DNA from: Oscillospiraceae bacterium
GTDB lineage: Bacteria > Bacillota > Clostridia > Oscillospirales > Ruminococcaceae
DNA: 64,000 nucleotides
Assembly (NCBI GenBank): GCA_022793675.1
Contig: JAAWDH010000013.1
Location: forward strand, 1 to 64,000
Direction of reading: 5' to 3'
Positions 7,632 through 16,948 of this stretch are shown one piece after another (position 1 is the stretch's first letter; the number at the start of each line of letters is the position of its first letter). The notes under the pieces are model-generated. The model searched no databases. It worked only from the letters and a program-made list of their open reading frames with translations, and was not told the DNA's origin. The translations under genes and the position numbers were made by a program.

Positions 7632-8759
7632 ATGCCCGAAGCTGCCCAGAAAGCGCCAGCCCGTTACCCATACCTCGATCTATTGAAATGTATAGCTGTC
7701 TTTTCAGTCTGCGCCTACCATTTTTCTTGGGTGGGCGAGATTGGTTTTGCACCGGTTTTGCCATTTTCTGTTTGGCTGAAACGGGCGCTTTTTAGCTTGA
7801 ACACCGTCTGCGTGCCGCTGTTTTTTATGGTGAACGGCGCTTTGCTGTTTAGCCGCCCGCTGGACCTTCGCCGGCATTTCCGCAAAAGCGCTGTCTTGTT
7901 GGGCCAGTATTTCGCTTGGCGGCTGATTACAGTGGCGGCGCTTTGCCTGATTAAAAGGCTTCCCCGCGAGGAGCTTGGCTTCAGCCGGCTGATCAATGCC
8001 GTTTTCTTTTTCGATAACCTGAAGGGCATCCGTTATACCCATCTCTGGTTTATCCCCGTGCTGTTACAGCTATACCTGCTGTTCCCTTTCTTAAAACTCT
8101 GCTTTGACCGGCTGGACAAGTTGGATAACCGTCTGATGCTTGGCGTGCTGCTGGGTGTTTTGGGGGCGGTTTGCTTTGCAGCGGACGATATTGCGTCTGT
8201 CTGCGGCGTTGCTGGGCGGTTTCACCGCCTGCACCCGCGGAACCTGAACCAGCTGAACCCCTTCCAAGGGATGCTGGGCATTATGCTTTGCTATTTTTTG
8301 GTCGGCGGGCTGCTGCATCGGAACCTTGGGCGCTGTAAGCCTATCCCGTCCTGGCAGCCTATGGCGGGGCTGGCTGCCGGTATGGTGTTGTTAACGGCTA
8401 AATGGTGGGCGGAGTCGTTGGCCCATGAAAAGCCTTGGGACAGCGTTTTTGGCGGCTATGGGTCGCTGCCGGGGGCGTTGATGGCGGTTTCGGTGTTCCT
8501 GTTGGCGGCAAAGCTGCCGGAAGATTTTCCCGCAAGGCATAGAAATGCCGCCCGGTTTATCCGGCTGTTGGGGGAGAATACGCTGGGGATCTATTACCTC
8601 CATTGGCTCGTTGGGGAGTGGCTGCTGCCCATGGCATGGAAAATTTTTCCTCATACCGGCCTTCTGCCCAATACCGCTAAAGCGGCGATGCTGTTGGCGG
8701 TAAGTTTGCCGCTTTGCCTGTTGGGCAAAAAGATCCCGCTTGTCCGCAGGCTATTCTGA
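7632..8759 (+). CDS. Membrane acyltransferase (acyltransferase 3 family)
   Basis: 375-residue integral membrane protein with about ten TM segments. The N-terminal RYPYLDLLKCIAVFSVCAYHF motif with its conserved His (near residue 29) is the signature of the acyltransferase 3/OafA-NolL family, which transfers acyl groups to surface sugars or peptidoglycan. The C-terminal LLGENTLGIYYLHWLVGEWLLP matches the last TM pair of the family. A GGAGGGGG ribosome site precedes the ATG at 7632. Substrate unknown. The roughly 170 nt upstream contain only a small CGGCAAAC/GGTTGCCG hairpin. Confidence 0.85.
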   Translation: MPEAAQKAPARYPYLDLLKCIAVFSVCAYHFSWVGEIGFAPVLPFSVWLKRALFSLNTVCVPLFFMVNGALLFSRPLDLRRHFRKSAVLLGQYFAWRLITVAALCLIKRLPREELGFSRLINAVFFFDNLKGIRYTHLWFIPVLLQLYLLFPFLKLCFDRLDKLDNRLMLGVLLGVLGAVCFAADDIASVCGVAGRFHRLHPRNLNQLNPFQGMLGIMLCYFLVGGLLHRNLGRCKPIPSWQPMAGLAAGMVLLTAKWWAESLAHEKPWDSVFGGYGSLPGALMAVSVFLLAAKLPEDFPARHRNAARFIRLLGENTLGIYYLHWLVGEWLLPMAWKIFPHTGLLPNTAKAAMLLAVSLPLCLLGKKIPLVRRLF

Positions 8760-8813
8760 CGCGGCCGCCGGAAAAAATTTTTGGCCGGCCCGCAAAAAAA
8801 TGCTGCAAGCCCC

Positions 8814-8842
8814 TTGTATTTTTCAGTGAAAAATGGTATACT
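8814..8842 (+). promoter_or_regulatory. SigA-type promoter for the small acidic membrane protein
   Basis: TTGTAT (8814-8819), 17-nt spacer, TATACT (8837-8842), 52 nt before the ATG. Confidence 0.6.
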
Positions 8843-8894
8843 AAACACACTCCCCATGCTGTCCGCTGGGGCGATAACTGAAAGGAAGGTGTTT

Positions 8895-9161
8895 ATGATG
8901 AAATTGCCTGAAATTTCCGCCAACATTGACCTGACCAATGAAGAGGCGAAGTCCGTCGCGGCCTTCTCTGTTCTGATCAGCTTTATTGCAGCGCTGGTCG
9001 CTGTTTTGACGTTCTGGCGTCTGGTGTGGAATATGCTGCGTTTCTTTAAAGAAGCCCGCAAAGCCATCCCAGTATTCCGCGAAGCAGCCGAGATTTACAT
9101 CGATGAGCATGACAGCTGCATCTGTTTTAACGACGAGGACGAGGACGAAGAGGACGACTGA
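8895..9161 (+). CDS. Small single-pass membrane protein with acidic tail, function unknown
   Basis: 88 residues. An amphipathic N terminus is followed by one TM segment (about residues 22-45, SVAAFSVLISFIAALVAVL) and a cytosolic stretch ending in an unbroken run of Asp/Glu (about the last 10 residues). I do not recognise the family. AAAGGAAGGTG precedes the ATG at 8895, and the gene has its own promoter and terminator, so it is a genuine monocistron immediately before spoIIID. The frame extends upstream to 8781, but that part overlaps the promoter. Confidence 0.65.
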   Translation: MMKLPEISANIDLTNEEAKSVAAFSVLISFIAALVAVLTFWRLVWNMLRFFKEARKAIPVFREAAEIYIDEHDSCICFNDEDEDEEDD

Positions 9162-9166
9162 AGCTG

Positions 9167-9205
9167 AAAAAGCCCCTGCTTTCCGATAGGAGGCGGGGGC
9201 TTTTC
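9167..9205 (+). terminator. Rho-independent terminator
   Basis: AAAAGCCCCTGC pairs with GCGGGGGCTTTT around a short loop directly after the stop at 9161. The end of its T tract overlaps the SigE-like -35 of spoIIID. Confidence 0.85.
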
Positions 9206-9232
9206 ATATTTGCTGTACCTTTTGCATATATT
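9204..9232 (+). promoter_or_regulatory. SigE-like sporulation promoter of spoIIID
   Basis: TCATATT (9204-9210), 14-nt spacer, CATATATT (9225-9232), close to the B. subtilis SigE consensus (ATATT / CATACAAT, spacer about 14). The known SigE dependence of spoIIID supports the assignment. Confidence 0.7.
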
Positions 9233-9266
9233 CTGGCATAACCACAACATGGAGAAGGTGCGGCAA

Positions 9267-9530
9267 TTGAACGATAACGCGTGGGACAGAAGCGTCCGTT
9301 TGGCAGAGTATATCATCGAGCGGCATTCCACAGTGCGGGCTACCGCCAAGAAATTCGGTATCAGCAAAAGTACGGTGCATAAGGATCTGACCGAGCGCCT
9401 CAAGCGCGTCAACCCCCAGCTCTACCAGGAGGTGCGCAAGATTTTAGACATCAACAAACAGGAACGGCACATCCGCGGGGGCCTTGCTACCCGCCGGAAA
9501 TACCGCGCCCAGCAGAAGCGTGCAACCTGA
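9267..9530 (+). CDS. spoIIID: Sporulation transcriptional regulator SpoIIID
   Basis: 87-residue DNA-binding protein that switches mother-cell transcription between the SigE and SigK stages. A helix-turn-helix is clear in VRATAKKFGISKSTVHKDLTERL (about residues 25-47), followed by the LDINKQERHIRGGLATRRKY tail that is diagnostic of SpoIIID. A TTG at 9267 is proposed as start because GGAGAAGGTG (9251-9260) lies 6 nt before it; the in-frame ATG at 9249 overlaps that ribosome site and has none of its own. Family length is 80-93 residues, so both starts are possible. It is preceded by a SigE-like promoter. Confidence 0.93.
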   Translation: MNDNAWDRSVRLAEYIIERHSTVRATAKKFGISKSTVHKDLTERLKRVNPQLYQEVRKILDINKQERHIRGGLATRRKYRAQQKRAT

Positions 9531-9536
9531 ACCCTG

Positions 9537-10130
9537 TCAGCCTTTGAAAGGGGTCAGGTCGGCACGGATGAAATAGCCCTGGTCGTGGCTGCAGACCGGG
9601 CAGGCTTTCGGGGCGTCGGTGCCATAATGGAGGTGGCCGCAGTTCAGGCAGATCCAGCCGCTTTGGGCGTCGCTGTGATGGAGCTTGCCCGCGCGGAGCA
9701 GGTCCTCAAAGCGTTGGAAGCGGGCGGCGTGGATCTGTTCAACCTTGGCAATGGCTTTGAATACCTCGGCAACGCGCGCAAAACCTTCTTTTTCGGCGGT
9801 TTTGGCGAAGGCAGGGTAGACGTCGTCCGCTTCCTCGGTTTCGTTGTGTACCGCCTCTTTCAGCTGGACCAGCAGGTCTTCGGAAGTCTGTACCGGATAA
9901 CCGCCGGCAATTTCAATGCTGTCGCCAGAGCATTCTTTTAAAAGGCCCCAGAAGACTTCGGCGTGGGCGCGTTCCTGGTCGGCGGTGAAAGTGAAGGTCT
10001 GGGCGAGCAGCTGCTGTTTCTGTTTTTGGGCGGCGGCAGCGGCAAAGGTATAGCGGTTGCGGGCCTGGGATTCGCCGGCGAAGGCGCGCATCAGGTTTTT
10101 GCAGGTTTCGCTGTGGGCAAAATTTTCCAT
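9537..10130 (-). CDS. rbr: Rubrerythrin
   Basis: 197-residue non-haem iron peroxidase protecting anaerobes against hydrogen peroxide. The N-terminal ferritin-like four-helix domain (about residues 1-150) carries the diiron ligands in FAGESQARNRY, DQERAHAEVF, NETEEADDVYPAFA and VEQIHAARF. The C-terminal rubredoxin-like domain has CLNCGH and CPVCSH Fe-binding knuckles. AAGGAG lies 8-10 nt upstream of the ATG. It is convergent with spoIIID, with only 6 nt between the stop codons and no obvious terminator there. Confidence 0.96.
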   Translation of the reverse strand: MENFAHSETCKNLMRAFAGESQARNRYTFAAAAAQKQKQQLLAQTFTFTADQERAHAEVFWGLLKECSGDSIEIAGGYPVQTSEDLLVQLKEAVHNETEEADDVYPAFAKTAEKEGFARVAEVFKAIAKVEQIHAARFQRFEDLLRAGKLHHSDAQSGWICLNCGHLHYGTDAPKACPVCSHDQGYFIRADLTPFKG

Positions 10131-10316
10131 GGAAAAGCTCTCCTTTCTATGCTTGTGAGAGAAGGATGCCCGTCAGGCGGCGGATTATACGTTTTTCTTT
10201 TCAGGCAAAAAAACGGCGGCGGGGAATAAAGCCCCGTCTTCAGGGGATGATAAGAGGGCCGCAGGGAAGCAAAGGCTTCAGGCGGCAACCTTCAAAGCTG
10301 AAAGGAATGGATAACC

Positions 10317-10484
10317 ATGGATCTGAATTATGCAAACCACGCGATCCGCTGCAATGTTGAGAATTGCGCCAACCACTGCTGCTGCGGTGATTACTGCTCG
10401 CTGAACAACATCACCGTCGGCACCCATGAGGCCAACCCGACCATGGATCAATGCACCGACTGCCAGTCTTTCAGAAAGAAATAA
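10317..10484 (+). CDS. DUF1540 domain small Cys-rich protein
   Basis: 55-residue protein (MDLNYANHAIRCNVENC start) with seven Cys spaced as C-x4-C-x3-CCC-x3-C then a later C-x2-C, the pattern of DUF1540. Members are small probable metal-binding proteins widespread in spore-forming Clostridia; the function is unknown. GAAAGGA precedes the ATG by about 10 nt. A terminator follows at 10525-10570. It is divergent from rubrerythrin, with about 185 nt between the starts. Confidence 0.85.
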   Translation: MDLNYANHAIRCNVENCANHCCCGDYCSLNNITVGTHEANPTMDQCTDCQSFRKK

Positions 10485-10524
10485 TGAAAAGGCAGCTTTA
10501 GCGCTGCACCCCCTTTGACGTTTG

Positions 10525-10570
10525 AACAAAAGCCTCGTTCCGGCGTATTTCCGGGACGGGGTTTTTGTTT
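10525..10570 (+). terminator. Rho-independent terminator after the DUF1540 gene
   Basis: AAAAGCCTCGTTCCGG pairs with CCGGGACGGGGTTTTT, ending in a T-rich run. Confidence 0.75.
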
Positions 10571-10646
10571 TGCAAGCAGCGAAAAAGTTGCTAAAAAATG
10601 CGCCTCGGCTTCAACCTCGCTGACCCGCATCTTTAAAAGCTATAAA

Positions 10647-11322
10647 ATGGAAAAAACCAGTCCCAGGATGGCAAGCATCTACTTCTCAATCCTCTGCTGT
10701 TACTGGGAAATCAACCGCTATGGCCTCCCAGCACCAGTGGATTACACCAGTGATGAAGATTTCTGGTTCAACCTTCCCGCCAACTTTGACCTGTTGGAAT
10801 GCTGTATGCGGATGTACCGCTGGACTGGTGACAGGCAGTGGCTGGACGATCCCGACCTGCAGCGCTTTTACCATTTGACCATGCACGAGTATATTGCCCG
10901 CTGGGACAAAAACGGCGACGGCATCCCCGAACGTGCTGTGGCCGGGAGTGTCCGCGGCATCCCTTCCTATGGACGAGTCGGGGCATTCCGACGCGCTGAT
11001 GATGAACGACCTGCTGGGGACGCAGGCGGTTGCCTGCGACGCCTACGCTTTCTTCCTGCGGGAAACTGGCACAGCCGATAAGGCCCCCCATTTTGAGGCG
11101 GAAGCCGCCCGTATCCGGCAGCTGCTGGACACCGTTTGGTGGGACGAGGCCGAAGGCCGCTACTATGAGATTTTCCAGCCTGACGGCAGCCACGCCGAGC
11201 TGTCTATTGATGGCGTGCCGCATAAAGCAGAAACGACTATCGATCATTTTGTGCGCCAGTACAGCTTTGTCGACGTTGTTGTCGCTGACGGCCAGGCCGT
11301 CTGTGTCTCGAAAACGGAATAG
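10647..11322 (+). pseudogene. Broken glycosidase-like gene, truncated and frameshifted
   Basis: Two abutting frames encode one protein-like sequence. The first reads MRMYRWTGDRQWLDDPDLQ and continues to DKNGDGIPERAVAG and GIPSY; the second continues from DESGHSDALMMNDLLGTQA to VWWDEAEGRYY and HKAETTIDHFVRQY. The join needs removal of one G near 10970 (TATGGACGAG to TATGACGAG). The composition and the TGDRQWLDD/WDKNGDGIPE motifs resemble (alpha/alpha)6-barrel glycosidases, which are normally several hundred residues longer. No start codon with a ribosome site is present (the 5' end runs into a terminator), and the C terminus is missing. A decaying remnant, not a functional gene. Confidence 0.75.
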
Positions 11323-11328
11323 CAGCTA

Positions 11329-11364
11329 AAAACCCCCTTCCGGAGCATTTTCCGGAAGGGGAAT
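11329..11364. terminator. Stem-loop between the glycosidase remnant and trkH
   Basis: CCCCTTCCGGA pairs with TCCGGAAGGGG around GCATTT; on the plus strand GAATGCCATTTTTT follows. It may serve both convergent units. Confidence 0.7.
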
Positions 11365-11401
11365 GCCATTTTTTACTGAAAATATCAGGTTTTATTCCCT
11401 T

Positions 11402-12862
11402 TCACCGTTTCCGGCTCCAGGTGTACCTGCTGAACAGTGTCAGGATGGGGAAAATTTCCAACCGCCCCAGCAGCATATCCGCCGTTAGGATCGCTTTGGA
11501 GAAATCACTGAAGCCGCTGTAGTTGGCGGTCGGCCCTACCGCGCCAAAACCTGGGCCGATGTTGTTAAAACAGGCCAGTACTGCTGAAAAGTTGGTTTCT
11601 ATTGGGTATCCGTCCAACGAAATCAGCACAAAACTTACCATAATAATAACACAGTAAGCCGCCAGATAGGCGTTGGTATTTTTGATAACGTTTTCGTCAG
11701 TGGCGTGGCTGTTGACCCGTACCACTTGGACGCTTCGAGGGCGCAGTGTCCGGCGGATGTTGCGCAGCAGCTCTTTAATCAGCAGCAAAAGCCGCGCCAT
11801 CTTCAGTCCGCCGCCGGTGCTGCCGGCGCAGGCCCCTAGGATCATCAGCACCAGCAGGATGGATTTGGAAAAAGAGGGCCACAGGTCAAAATCCGCAGTG
11901 CAGAAGCCGGTGGTGGTCATGATGCTGCTGACTTGGAAGGCTGCGTGGCGCAAACTTTCTAAGATACGGCCGCCGTACAAAGGAAGGATATTGACCGTAA
12001 TCAGCACCGTCGCGCCGCCGAACACCCCAATGTAAAGCCGCAGCTCTTCATCGGCCAGTACCTCGGAAAATTTCCGCAGCAGCAACAGGTAGAAGACGCT
12101 GAAATTGATCCCAAACAGGGCCATGAAAATGGTGACGACATTTTGGATGTAGGGGCTGCAGCTGGCTAGGCTGTCGTTTTTGATGCCGAAACCGCCCGTC
12201 CCCGCCGTGCCGAAAGCGGTGCAGAGGCTGTCAAAAAGCGGCATCCCGCCTGCCAGCAGGAAAAGTACGCACAGCACCGTCAGCAGAAAATAGAGCAAAT
12301 ACAGCACTTTGGCTGTCTGGCCCATCCGCGGGGTCAGCTTGCTGACGCTGGGGCCGGGGCTTTCCGCCCGCATCAGGTTGAGGTTGAAGCCGGCCTGCTG
12401 GCTGCCGGGGATAACGGCCAGGATGAAGACCAGCATCCCCATCCCGCCCAGCCAGTGGCTGAAGCTGCGCCAGTATAAGAGCGCCCGTCCCAGCCCCTCT
12501 ACGTCAGTAAGGATAGAAGCGCCGGTAGTCGTAAAGCCCGACACCATCTCAAAAAGGGCGTCGATAAACCTGGGGATCGCGCCGCTGAGCCTAAAAGGCA
12601 GGCATCCCAGCACTGACATCACGATCCAGGACAGCGCCACCGTGACCATCCCCTCCCGGGTGTAGGAAGGTTCCGGGGCGTTGTTGCGGCAGATAACCCG
12701 CAAAAGGACGCCTAAGGAAAGCAGGAGCCCCATCGTAACCAAAAAGCTGATAATAACAGGCCTTTCCCGGTCCGCTAAGGCAAGGCCCAAAGAAGGCAGC
12801 ATGAAAAGCGCCTCCAGCGCCAGCAGCGCCCCAATAAGCCGGCCGGCTAATTTGATATTCAT
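11402..12862 (-). CDS. trkH: Potassium uptake protein TrkH
   Basis: 486-residue channel-like subunit of the Trk K+ uptake system. The four MPM repeats with selectivity-filter segments are visible: SGFTTTGAS (near residue 110), FGTAGTGGFGIKNDS (near 220), MTTTGFCTADFDLW (near 315) and FNNIGPGFGAVGP (near 435). SHWLGGMGMLVF is the family signature. It lies 21 nt downstream of trkA, with a CGGAGG ribosome site, so the two are one operon. RCK subunits of this type gate K+ flow in response to nucleotides. Confidence 0.95.
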   Translation of the reverse strand: MNIKLAGRLIGALLALEALFMLPSLGLALADRERPVIISFLVTMGLLLSLGVLLRVICRNNAPEPSYTREGMVTVALSWIVMSVLGCLPFRLSGAIPRFIDALFEMVSGFTTTGASILTDVEGLGRALLYWRSFSHWLGGMGMLVFILAVIPGSQQAGFNLNLMRAESPGPSVSKLTPRMGQTAKVLYLLYFLLTVLCVLFLLAGGMPLFDSLCTAFGTAGTGGFGIKNDSLASCSPYIQNVVTIFMALFGINFSVFYLLLLRKFSEVLADEELRLYIGVFGGATVLITVNILPLYGGRILESLRHAAFQVSSIMTTTGFCTADFDLWPSFSKSILLVLMILGACAGSTGGGLKMARLLLLIKELLRNIRRTLRPRSVQVVRVNSHATDENVIKNTNAYLAAYCVIIMVSFVLISLDGYPIETNFSAVLACFNNIGPGFGAVGPTANYSGFSDFSKAILTADMLLGRLEIFPILTLFSRYTWSRKR

Positions 12863-12883
12863 CGTATTTTCTGCGCCTCCGAT

Positions 12884-14242
12884 TTAGATAAAAATATCGT
12901 TGAGCCGGTTGAAAGGCCGCTCGCTGGTGGTGACGACGATAATGGTGTCGCCGGCGGTAAAGGAACTGTCGCCGTCGGGGATGATGGTGCGGCCGTTGTG
13001 GGTGATACAGGAAATCAGCACGTTTTCCCGCAGCCTGACGTTTTTCAAAGGGGTATCCCGATAGCGGCAGCTGGTATGGACCAAAAACTCCAGCGCCTCG
13101 GCTTTGCCGTTGACAATCCGGTGGAGGGTCAGCACGCCGCTGCCCGCCGTATTGTGCATCGCCCGCACATAGCGGACGATATCGGTCGTACACAGTTCCT
13201 TAGGGCTGACGATGCTGCCGATCCCCATATCTGAAAAGACTCCCGTATATTCCAGCCGATTGATTTTAGTGACTACTTTAGAAACGCCGGCGTGGTTGGC
13301 GTACATGGAGATAACCAGATTTTCCTCATCCATGCCAGTCAAAGTGACCACCGCGTCGATACTTTCAAGCCCTTCGTCGAGCAGTACCTGCTGCAGCGAG
13401 CCGTCGGCCTCAACCACCGAGACGTCGGGGAAAAGCTCCGCCAGCTGGATGCAGCGCCCAGGGTTCTTCTCAATGATTTTGACGCGGACATCGATGTTTA
13501 TCAGCATTGCCGCTAAATACTGGGCGATATGCCCGCCCCCGACCAGCATTACGCAGCGGATCTTATGGGTGACAATACCCAAGTTTTCCACTAGCGTCGC
13601 CAGGATCGACGCCTGGGCCGTGACATAGATATGGTCCCCTTCTTTAAGGACAAAATCGCCCCGCGGGATGAAGACGTCGTCTTTCCTTTCGACGGCGCAA
13701 ACCAGCACCTTGACTCTCGCCAGCGCAGGCAGCTGGTGCAGCGGAATGCCGCAGAGCGGGGAGCCTGGCATGACCTTTAATTCGACAATCTCTACCTTGC
13801 CTTTGGCAAAGCTATCCCGTTTTAAAAAGCTAGGTAGCTGCAGCAGGTGGAAAATCTCCCTCGCTACCGCCAGCTCGGGGTTGATGGTCATCGAAAGCCC
13901 CAGTTCCTCCCGCATCTGCACCAACTGGTCGGTGTATTCGGGGTTTTGGATGCGAGCGATGGTATGGACATGGCTCATCTTCTGGGCCGTTAGGCAGCAA
14001 AGGAGGTTTATCTCGTCAGCGCTGGTGGCCGCGATCAGCAGATCGGCGCTGCCTACCCCTGCCTGGTGCAGGGTGGCCATCGAAGCGCCGTTGCCGTTGA
14101 CGACCATTACGTCGAAGCTTTCGGCGCTCTGTTCCAGCGCGCGCGGGTTGTTGTCAATAACAACAATGTCGTGCCCCTCATGGGACAGTTGGCGGGTGAG
14201 GGCAAGTCCGACCTTGCCGTCGCCCACAATAATGATTTTCAT
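12884..14242 (-). CDS. trkA: Trk potassium uptake regulatory subunit TrkA
   Basis: 452-residue cytosolic gating subunit with two RCK units. The first Rossmann motif is VGDGKVGLALTRQL with the acidic VIDNN (residues 5-28); the second is LVGGGHIAQYLAAML with VKIIEKN (about 235-262). Each is followed by a TrkA-C domain (about 140-220 and 370-452). In this class TrkA-C domains can bind c-di-AMP, so the cdaA gene about 5 kb away is a plausible regulator (inference). The start at 14242 has only a weak ribosome site. Confidence 0.95.
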   Translation of the reverse strand: MKIIIVGDGKVGLALTRQLSHEGHDIVVIDNNPRALEQSAESFDVMVVNGNGASMATLHQAGVGSADLLIAATSADEINLLCCLTAQKMSHVHTIARIQNPEYTDQLVQMREELGLSMTINPELAVAREIFHLLQLPSFLKRDSFAKGKVEIVELKVMPGSPLCGIPLHQLPALARVKVLVCAVERKDDVFIPRGDFVLKEGDHIYVTAQASILATLVENLGIVTHKIRCVMLVGGGHIAQYLAAMLINIDVRVKIIEKNPGRCIQLAELFPDVSVVEADGSLQQVLLDEGLESIDAVVTLTGMDEENLVISMYANHAGVSKVVTKINRLEYTGVFSDMGIGSIVSPKELCTTDIVRYVRAMHNTAGSGVLTLHRIVNGKAEALEFLVHTSCRYRDTPLKNVRLRENVLISCITHNGRTIIPDGDSSFTAGDTIIVVTTSERPFNRLNDIFI

Positions 14243-14400
14243 GATAATTGCCCAGGCGATATAAGCCGGGCAGGAAGGCTTGTCCCTGTGCCCGGGTATC
14301 GGTTCCTTTCCTGAATGATCGCTTTCCTGAAAAAGCAGGGAAAGCTAACTCCGATTATAGCACAAATTAACGGAAATGGGGAGTCCCCAGAAAAAATTTT
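14243..14400 (-). other. Unassigned, possibly structured leader of trkAH
   Basis: The minus-strand leader contains a TATAAT box (14357-14352) and then self-complementary segments: CTTTCC/GGAAAG and GCCCGG/CCGGGC near the start codon. Because Trk genes in Firmicutes are often under c-di-AMP riboswitches, the ydaO consensus was searched for on this strand and not found. Structure and function are unproven. Confidence 0.3.
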
Positions 14401-14554
14401 TCAATTCCGTCAAACTTTGTAGACCTGCACAATTTCCCGTCGGTTTGCCGACAGAAAAATGTCGCCCCTCTTTTACAGCCCCAGCCTGTACGGACCATCG
14501 GGACAGTGTGACAAATTTTTTCTTGGAAAAGCCTAAAAATCGGCTTTCTGACCC

Positions 14555-14583
14555 TTGACAATTTTTCTTTTGTCGTGTAAAAT
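14555..14583 (+). promoter_or_regulatory. SigA promoter of the IMP dehydrogenase gene
   Basis: Perfect TTGACA (14555-14560), 17-nt spacer, TAAAAT (14578-14583), 72 nt before the start codon. Confidence 0.8.
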
Positions 14584-14654
14584 GAATAGCTAATCAACAA
14601 CTATTTTAACACCCGGATCCGCCGCTGGCGGAGAAAGAACAGGAGCGTGTGAAT

Positions 14655-16157
14655 ATGGCGTTTATTTTTGAAGAACCGTCCCGTACTTTTGGTGAGTACC
14701 TTCTGGTGCCCGGATATTCCTCTGCTGAATGTATCCCCCAGAACGTCAGCCTGCGGACGCCGGTGGTGCGTTTCCGCAAAGGCGAAACCTCTCCTATTAT
14801 GATGAATATTCCCCTGGTTTCCGCTATCATGCAGTCGGTATCCGATGACAGAATGGCCATCGCGCTGGCAAAAGAGGGCGGGATTTCTTTTATCTACGGC
14901 TCCCAGAGCATTGAGGACGAGGCCGCGATGGTCGCCAGGGTCAAAAGCTACAAGGCGGGCTTTATCACCAGCGACTCCAACATCCGCCCCGACCAGACCC
15001 TGCGGGACGTGCTGGCGCTGAAGGAGAAGACCGGCCATTCTACCGTAGCCGTCACCGAGGACGGCTCCCCCAACGGCAAGCTTTTGGGCATTGTCACCAG
15101 CCGCGACTATCGAGTGAGCCGGATGTCGCCGGATGCGCTGGTGTCGGAATTCATGACCCCCTTTGACAAGCTGATCACCGCCCCTGAAACCACTAGCCTC
15201 AAGGCCGCTAACGATATTATCTGGGATCACAAACTCAATTCCCTGCCTTTGGTGGACGAAAAAGGGCACCTGAAATATATGGTCTTCCGCAAAGACTACG
15301 ACTCCCACAAAGAGAATACCTTGGAGCTGCTGGACGCCGACAAGCGCTATGTGGTGGGTGCAGGCATCAACACTCGTGACTATGCCGAGCGCATCCCGGC
15401 GCTGGTGGAGGCAGGCGCAGACGTGCTGTGCATCGATTCCTCGGAAGGCTTTACCGAGTGGCAGCGCCGCACCCTCAGTTTTGTCCGCGAAAAGTACGGC
15501 GAAACCGTCAAAATCGGTGCAGGCAATGTCGTTGACGCCGAAGGTTTTCGTTTCCTCGCTGATGCCGGCGCGGACTTTGTTAAGGTGGGCATCGGCGGCG
15601 GCTCCATCTGCATCACCCGCGAGCAGAAGGGCATCGGCCGCGGCCAGGCGACAGCGTTAATTGATGTCTGCAAAGCGCGCGATGAGTACTACGCCGAAAC
15701 TGGGATCTATGTGCCTGTCTGTTCGGACGGCGGCCTGGTCCACGACTACCATATGACCTTAGCCTTAGCTATGGGCGCAGATTTCCTGATGATGGGCCGT
15801 TATTTTGCTCGTTTTGACGAAAGCCCTACCAATAAAGTAATTATCAACGGCAACTATATGAAGGAATACTGGGGCGAAGGCAGCAACCGCGCCCGCAACT
15901 GGCAGCGCTATGATATGGGCGGCGCTGAAAAGCTCTCTTTCGAGGAAGGCGTCGATTCCTACGTCCCTTACGCCGGCAGCCTGCGTGACAACGTCCGCCA
16001 ATCGCTGGCTAAGGTTCGTTCGACGATGTGCAACTGCGGCGTGCTGACCATCCCCGACCTGCAGAAAAACGCTAAGCTGACCCTAATTTCCTCTACCTCT
16101 ATTGTCGAAGGCGGCGCGCACGACGTTGTCCTGCGCGATACCAAGTCCAGCCGGTAA
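14655..16157 (+). CDS. guaB: IMP dehydrogenase
   Basis: 500-residue NAD-dependent enzyme converting IMP to XMP, the committed step of GMP synthesis. A TIM barrel is interrupted by a CBS pair (about residues 105-225). The catalytic loop [19 protein letters not shown] holds Cys near residue 319, preceded by the [11 protein letters not shown] phosphate-binding strand. The mobile flap is [17 protein letters not shown], keeping the catalytic Arg-Tyr pair. The sequence is of a divergent Clostridia subfamily in which the flap and C terminus differ from GuaB of B. subtilis. AGGAG at 14641-14645 suits the ATG at 14655 better than the overlapping GTG at 14649. Confidence 0.92.
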   Translation: MAFIFEEPSRTFGEYLLVPGYSSAECIPQNVSLRTPVVRFRKGETSPIMMNIPLVSAIMQSVSDDRMAIALAKEGGISFIYGSQSIEDEAAMVARVKSYKAGFITSDSNIRPDQTLRDVLALKEKTGHSTVAVTEDGSPNGKLLGIVTSRDYRVSRMSPDALVSEFMTPFDKLITAPETTSLKAANDIIWDHKLNSLPLVDEKGHLKYMVFRKDYDSHKENTLELLDADKRYVVGAGINTRDYAERIPALVEAGADVLCIDSSEGFTEWQRRTLSFVREKYGETVKIGAGNVVDAEGFRFLADAGADFVKVGIGGGSICITREQKGIGRGQATALIDVCKARDEYYAETGIYVPVCSDGGLVHDYHMTLALAMGADFLMMGRYFARFDESPTNKVIINGNYMKEYWGEGSNRARNWQRYDMGGAEKLSFEEGVDSYVPYAGSLRDNVRQSLAKVRSTMCNCGVLTIPDLQKNAKLTLISSTSIVEGGAHDVVLRDTKSSR

Positions 16158-16270
16158 GCAAGCTCACTTTATGACTCGCATTTGCCCGCAAGGGCAGGTG
16201 CGGGTCATTGTTGATAAGCGCCGCTGGGACGCCCCGTATCAATTTAATCAATGTTAGGCAGGTGTGTGAT

Positions 16271-16948
16271 ATGTTCAGTGTCCTGATCCTTGCTGCCGGC
16301 TCCTCATCGCGGATGGGCGGCGGCAATAAGCAGCTGGCGCTGTTGGCCGGCGAGCCGGTGCTGCGCCGCAGCGTCCAGGCCTTCCTGGGCCTGCCCGAAG
16401 CAGCCGAAGTGGTGGTGGTCTGCCGCCCGCAGGATGAAGCGGCCTACAGCGCCGCCCTTGCCGGCCTTACCGGGTACCGGCTGCTTCCGGTGGGCGGGCA
16501 GACCCGCCAGCAGTCGGTAGCGGGGGCTTTGCCCTACCTTTCGCCGGAAACCAGGTACCTTGCTATTCACGATGGGGCAAGGCCGCTGGTCCGCCGGGCG
16601 GATATCCTCGCCGTTTTCCATGCAGCCCAAGAAACCGGCAGCGCGCTGCTAGGCGTATTCGCCAGGGACACCATTAAAATCGTACAGGACGGCAGGGTGG
16701 CGTCAACCCCCGCCCGCAGCAGCCTTTTTATTGCCCAAACCCCCCAGGCCTTCAAAAAATCCGATTATCTCGCCGCCATGGCCGAAGCAAAAGCGCAAGG
16801 GCTTGACTTTACCGACGATGCCCAGCTTTTTGAACTGACCGGGCGTCCGGTGACGGTGGTGGAAGGCCGCCCTGACAACCTAAAAATCACAACGCCGGAA
16901 GACCTTCAGTTGGCTGAAGGTTCGCTGGCCGGACAGGAGGTTTTCTGA
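16271..16948 (+). CDS. ispD: 2-C-methyl-D-erythritol 4-phosphate cytidylyltransferase
   Basis: 225-residue enzyme of the MEP isoprenoid pathway (MEP + CTP to CDP-ME). The nucleotide-binding motif [17 protein letters not shown] lies at residues 5-21; HDGARPLV and QTPQAF(K) are catalytic/structural signatures, and FTDDAQLFE is the C-terminal motif. The start at 16271 is preceded by AGGCAGGTGTG. Its stop overlaps the ATG of ispF (TGATG), so translation is coupled. Confidence 0.96.
   Translation: MFSVLILAAGSSSRMGGGNKQLALLAGEPVLRRSVQAFLGLPEAAEVVVVCRPQDEAAYSAALAGLTGYRLLPVGGQTRQQSVAGALPYLSPETRYLAIHDGARPLVRRADILAVFHAAQETGSALLGVFARDTIKIVQDGRVASTPARSSLFIAQTPQAFKKSDYLAAMAEAKAQGLDFTDDAQLFELTGRPVTVVEGRPDNLKITTPEDLQLAEGSLAGQEVF

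Noticed and set aside
14243-14365. c-di-AMP (ydaO) riboswitch before trkAH
   Set aside because: AGCTAACTCCG resembles part of the ydaO core but is on the strand opposite to trkAH, and other core elements are absent.
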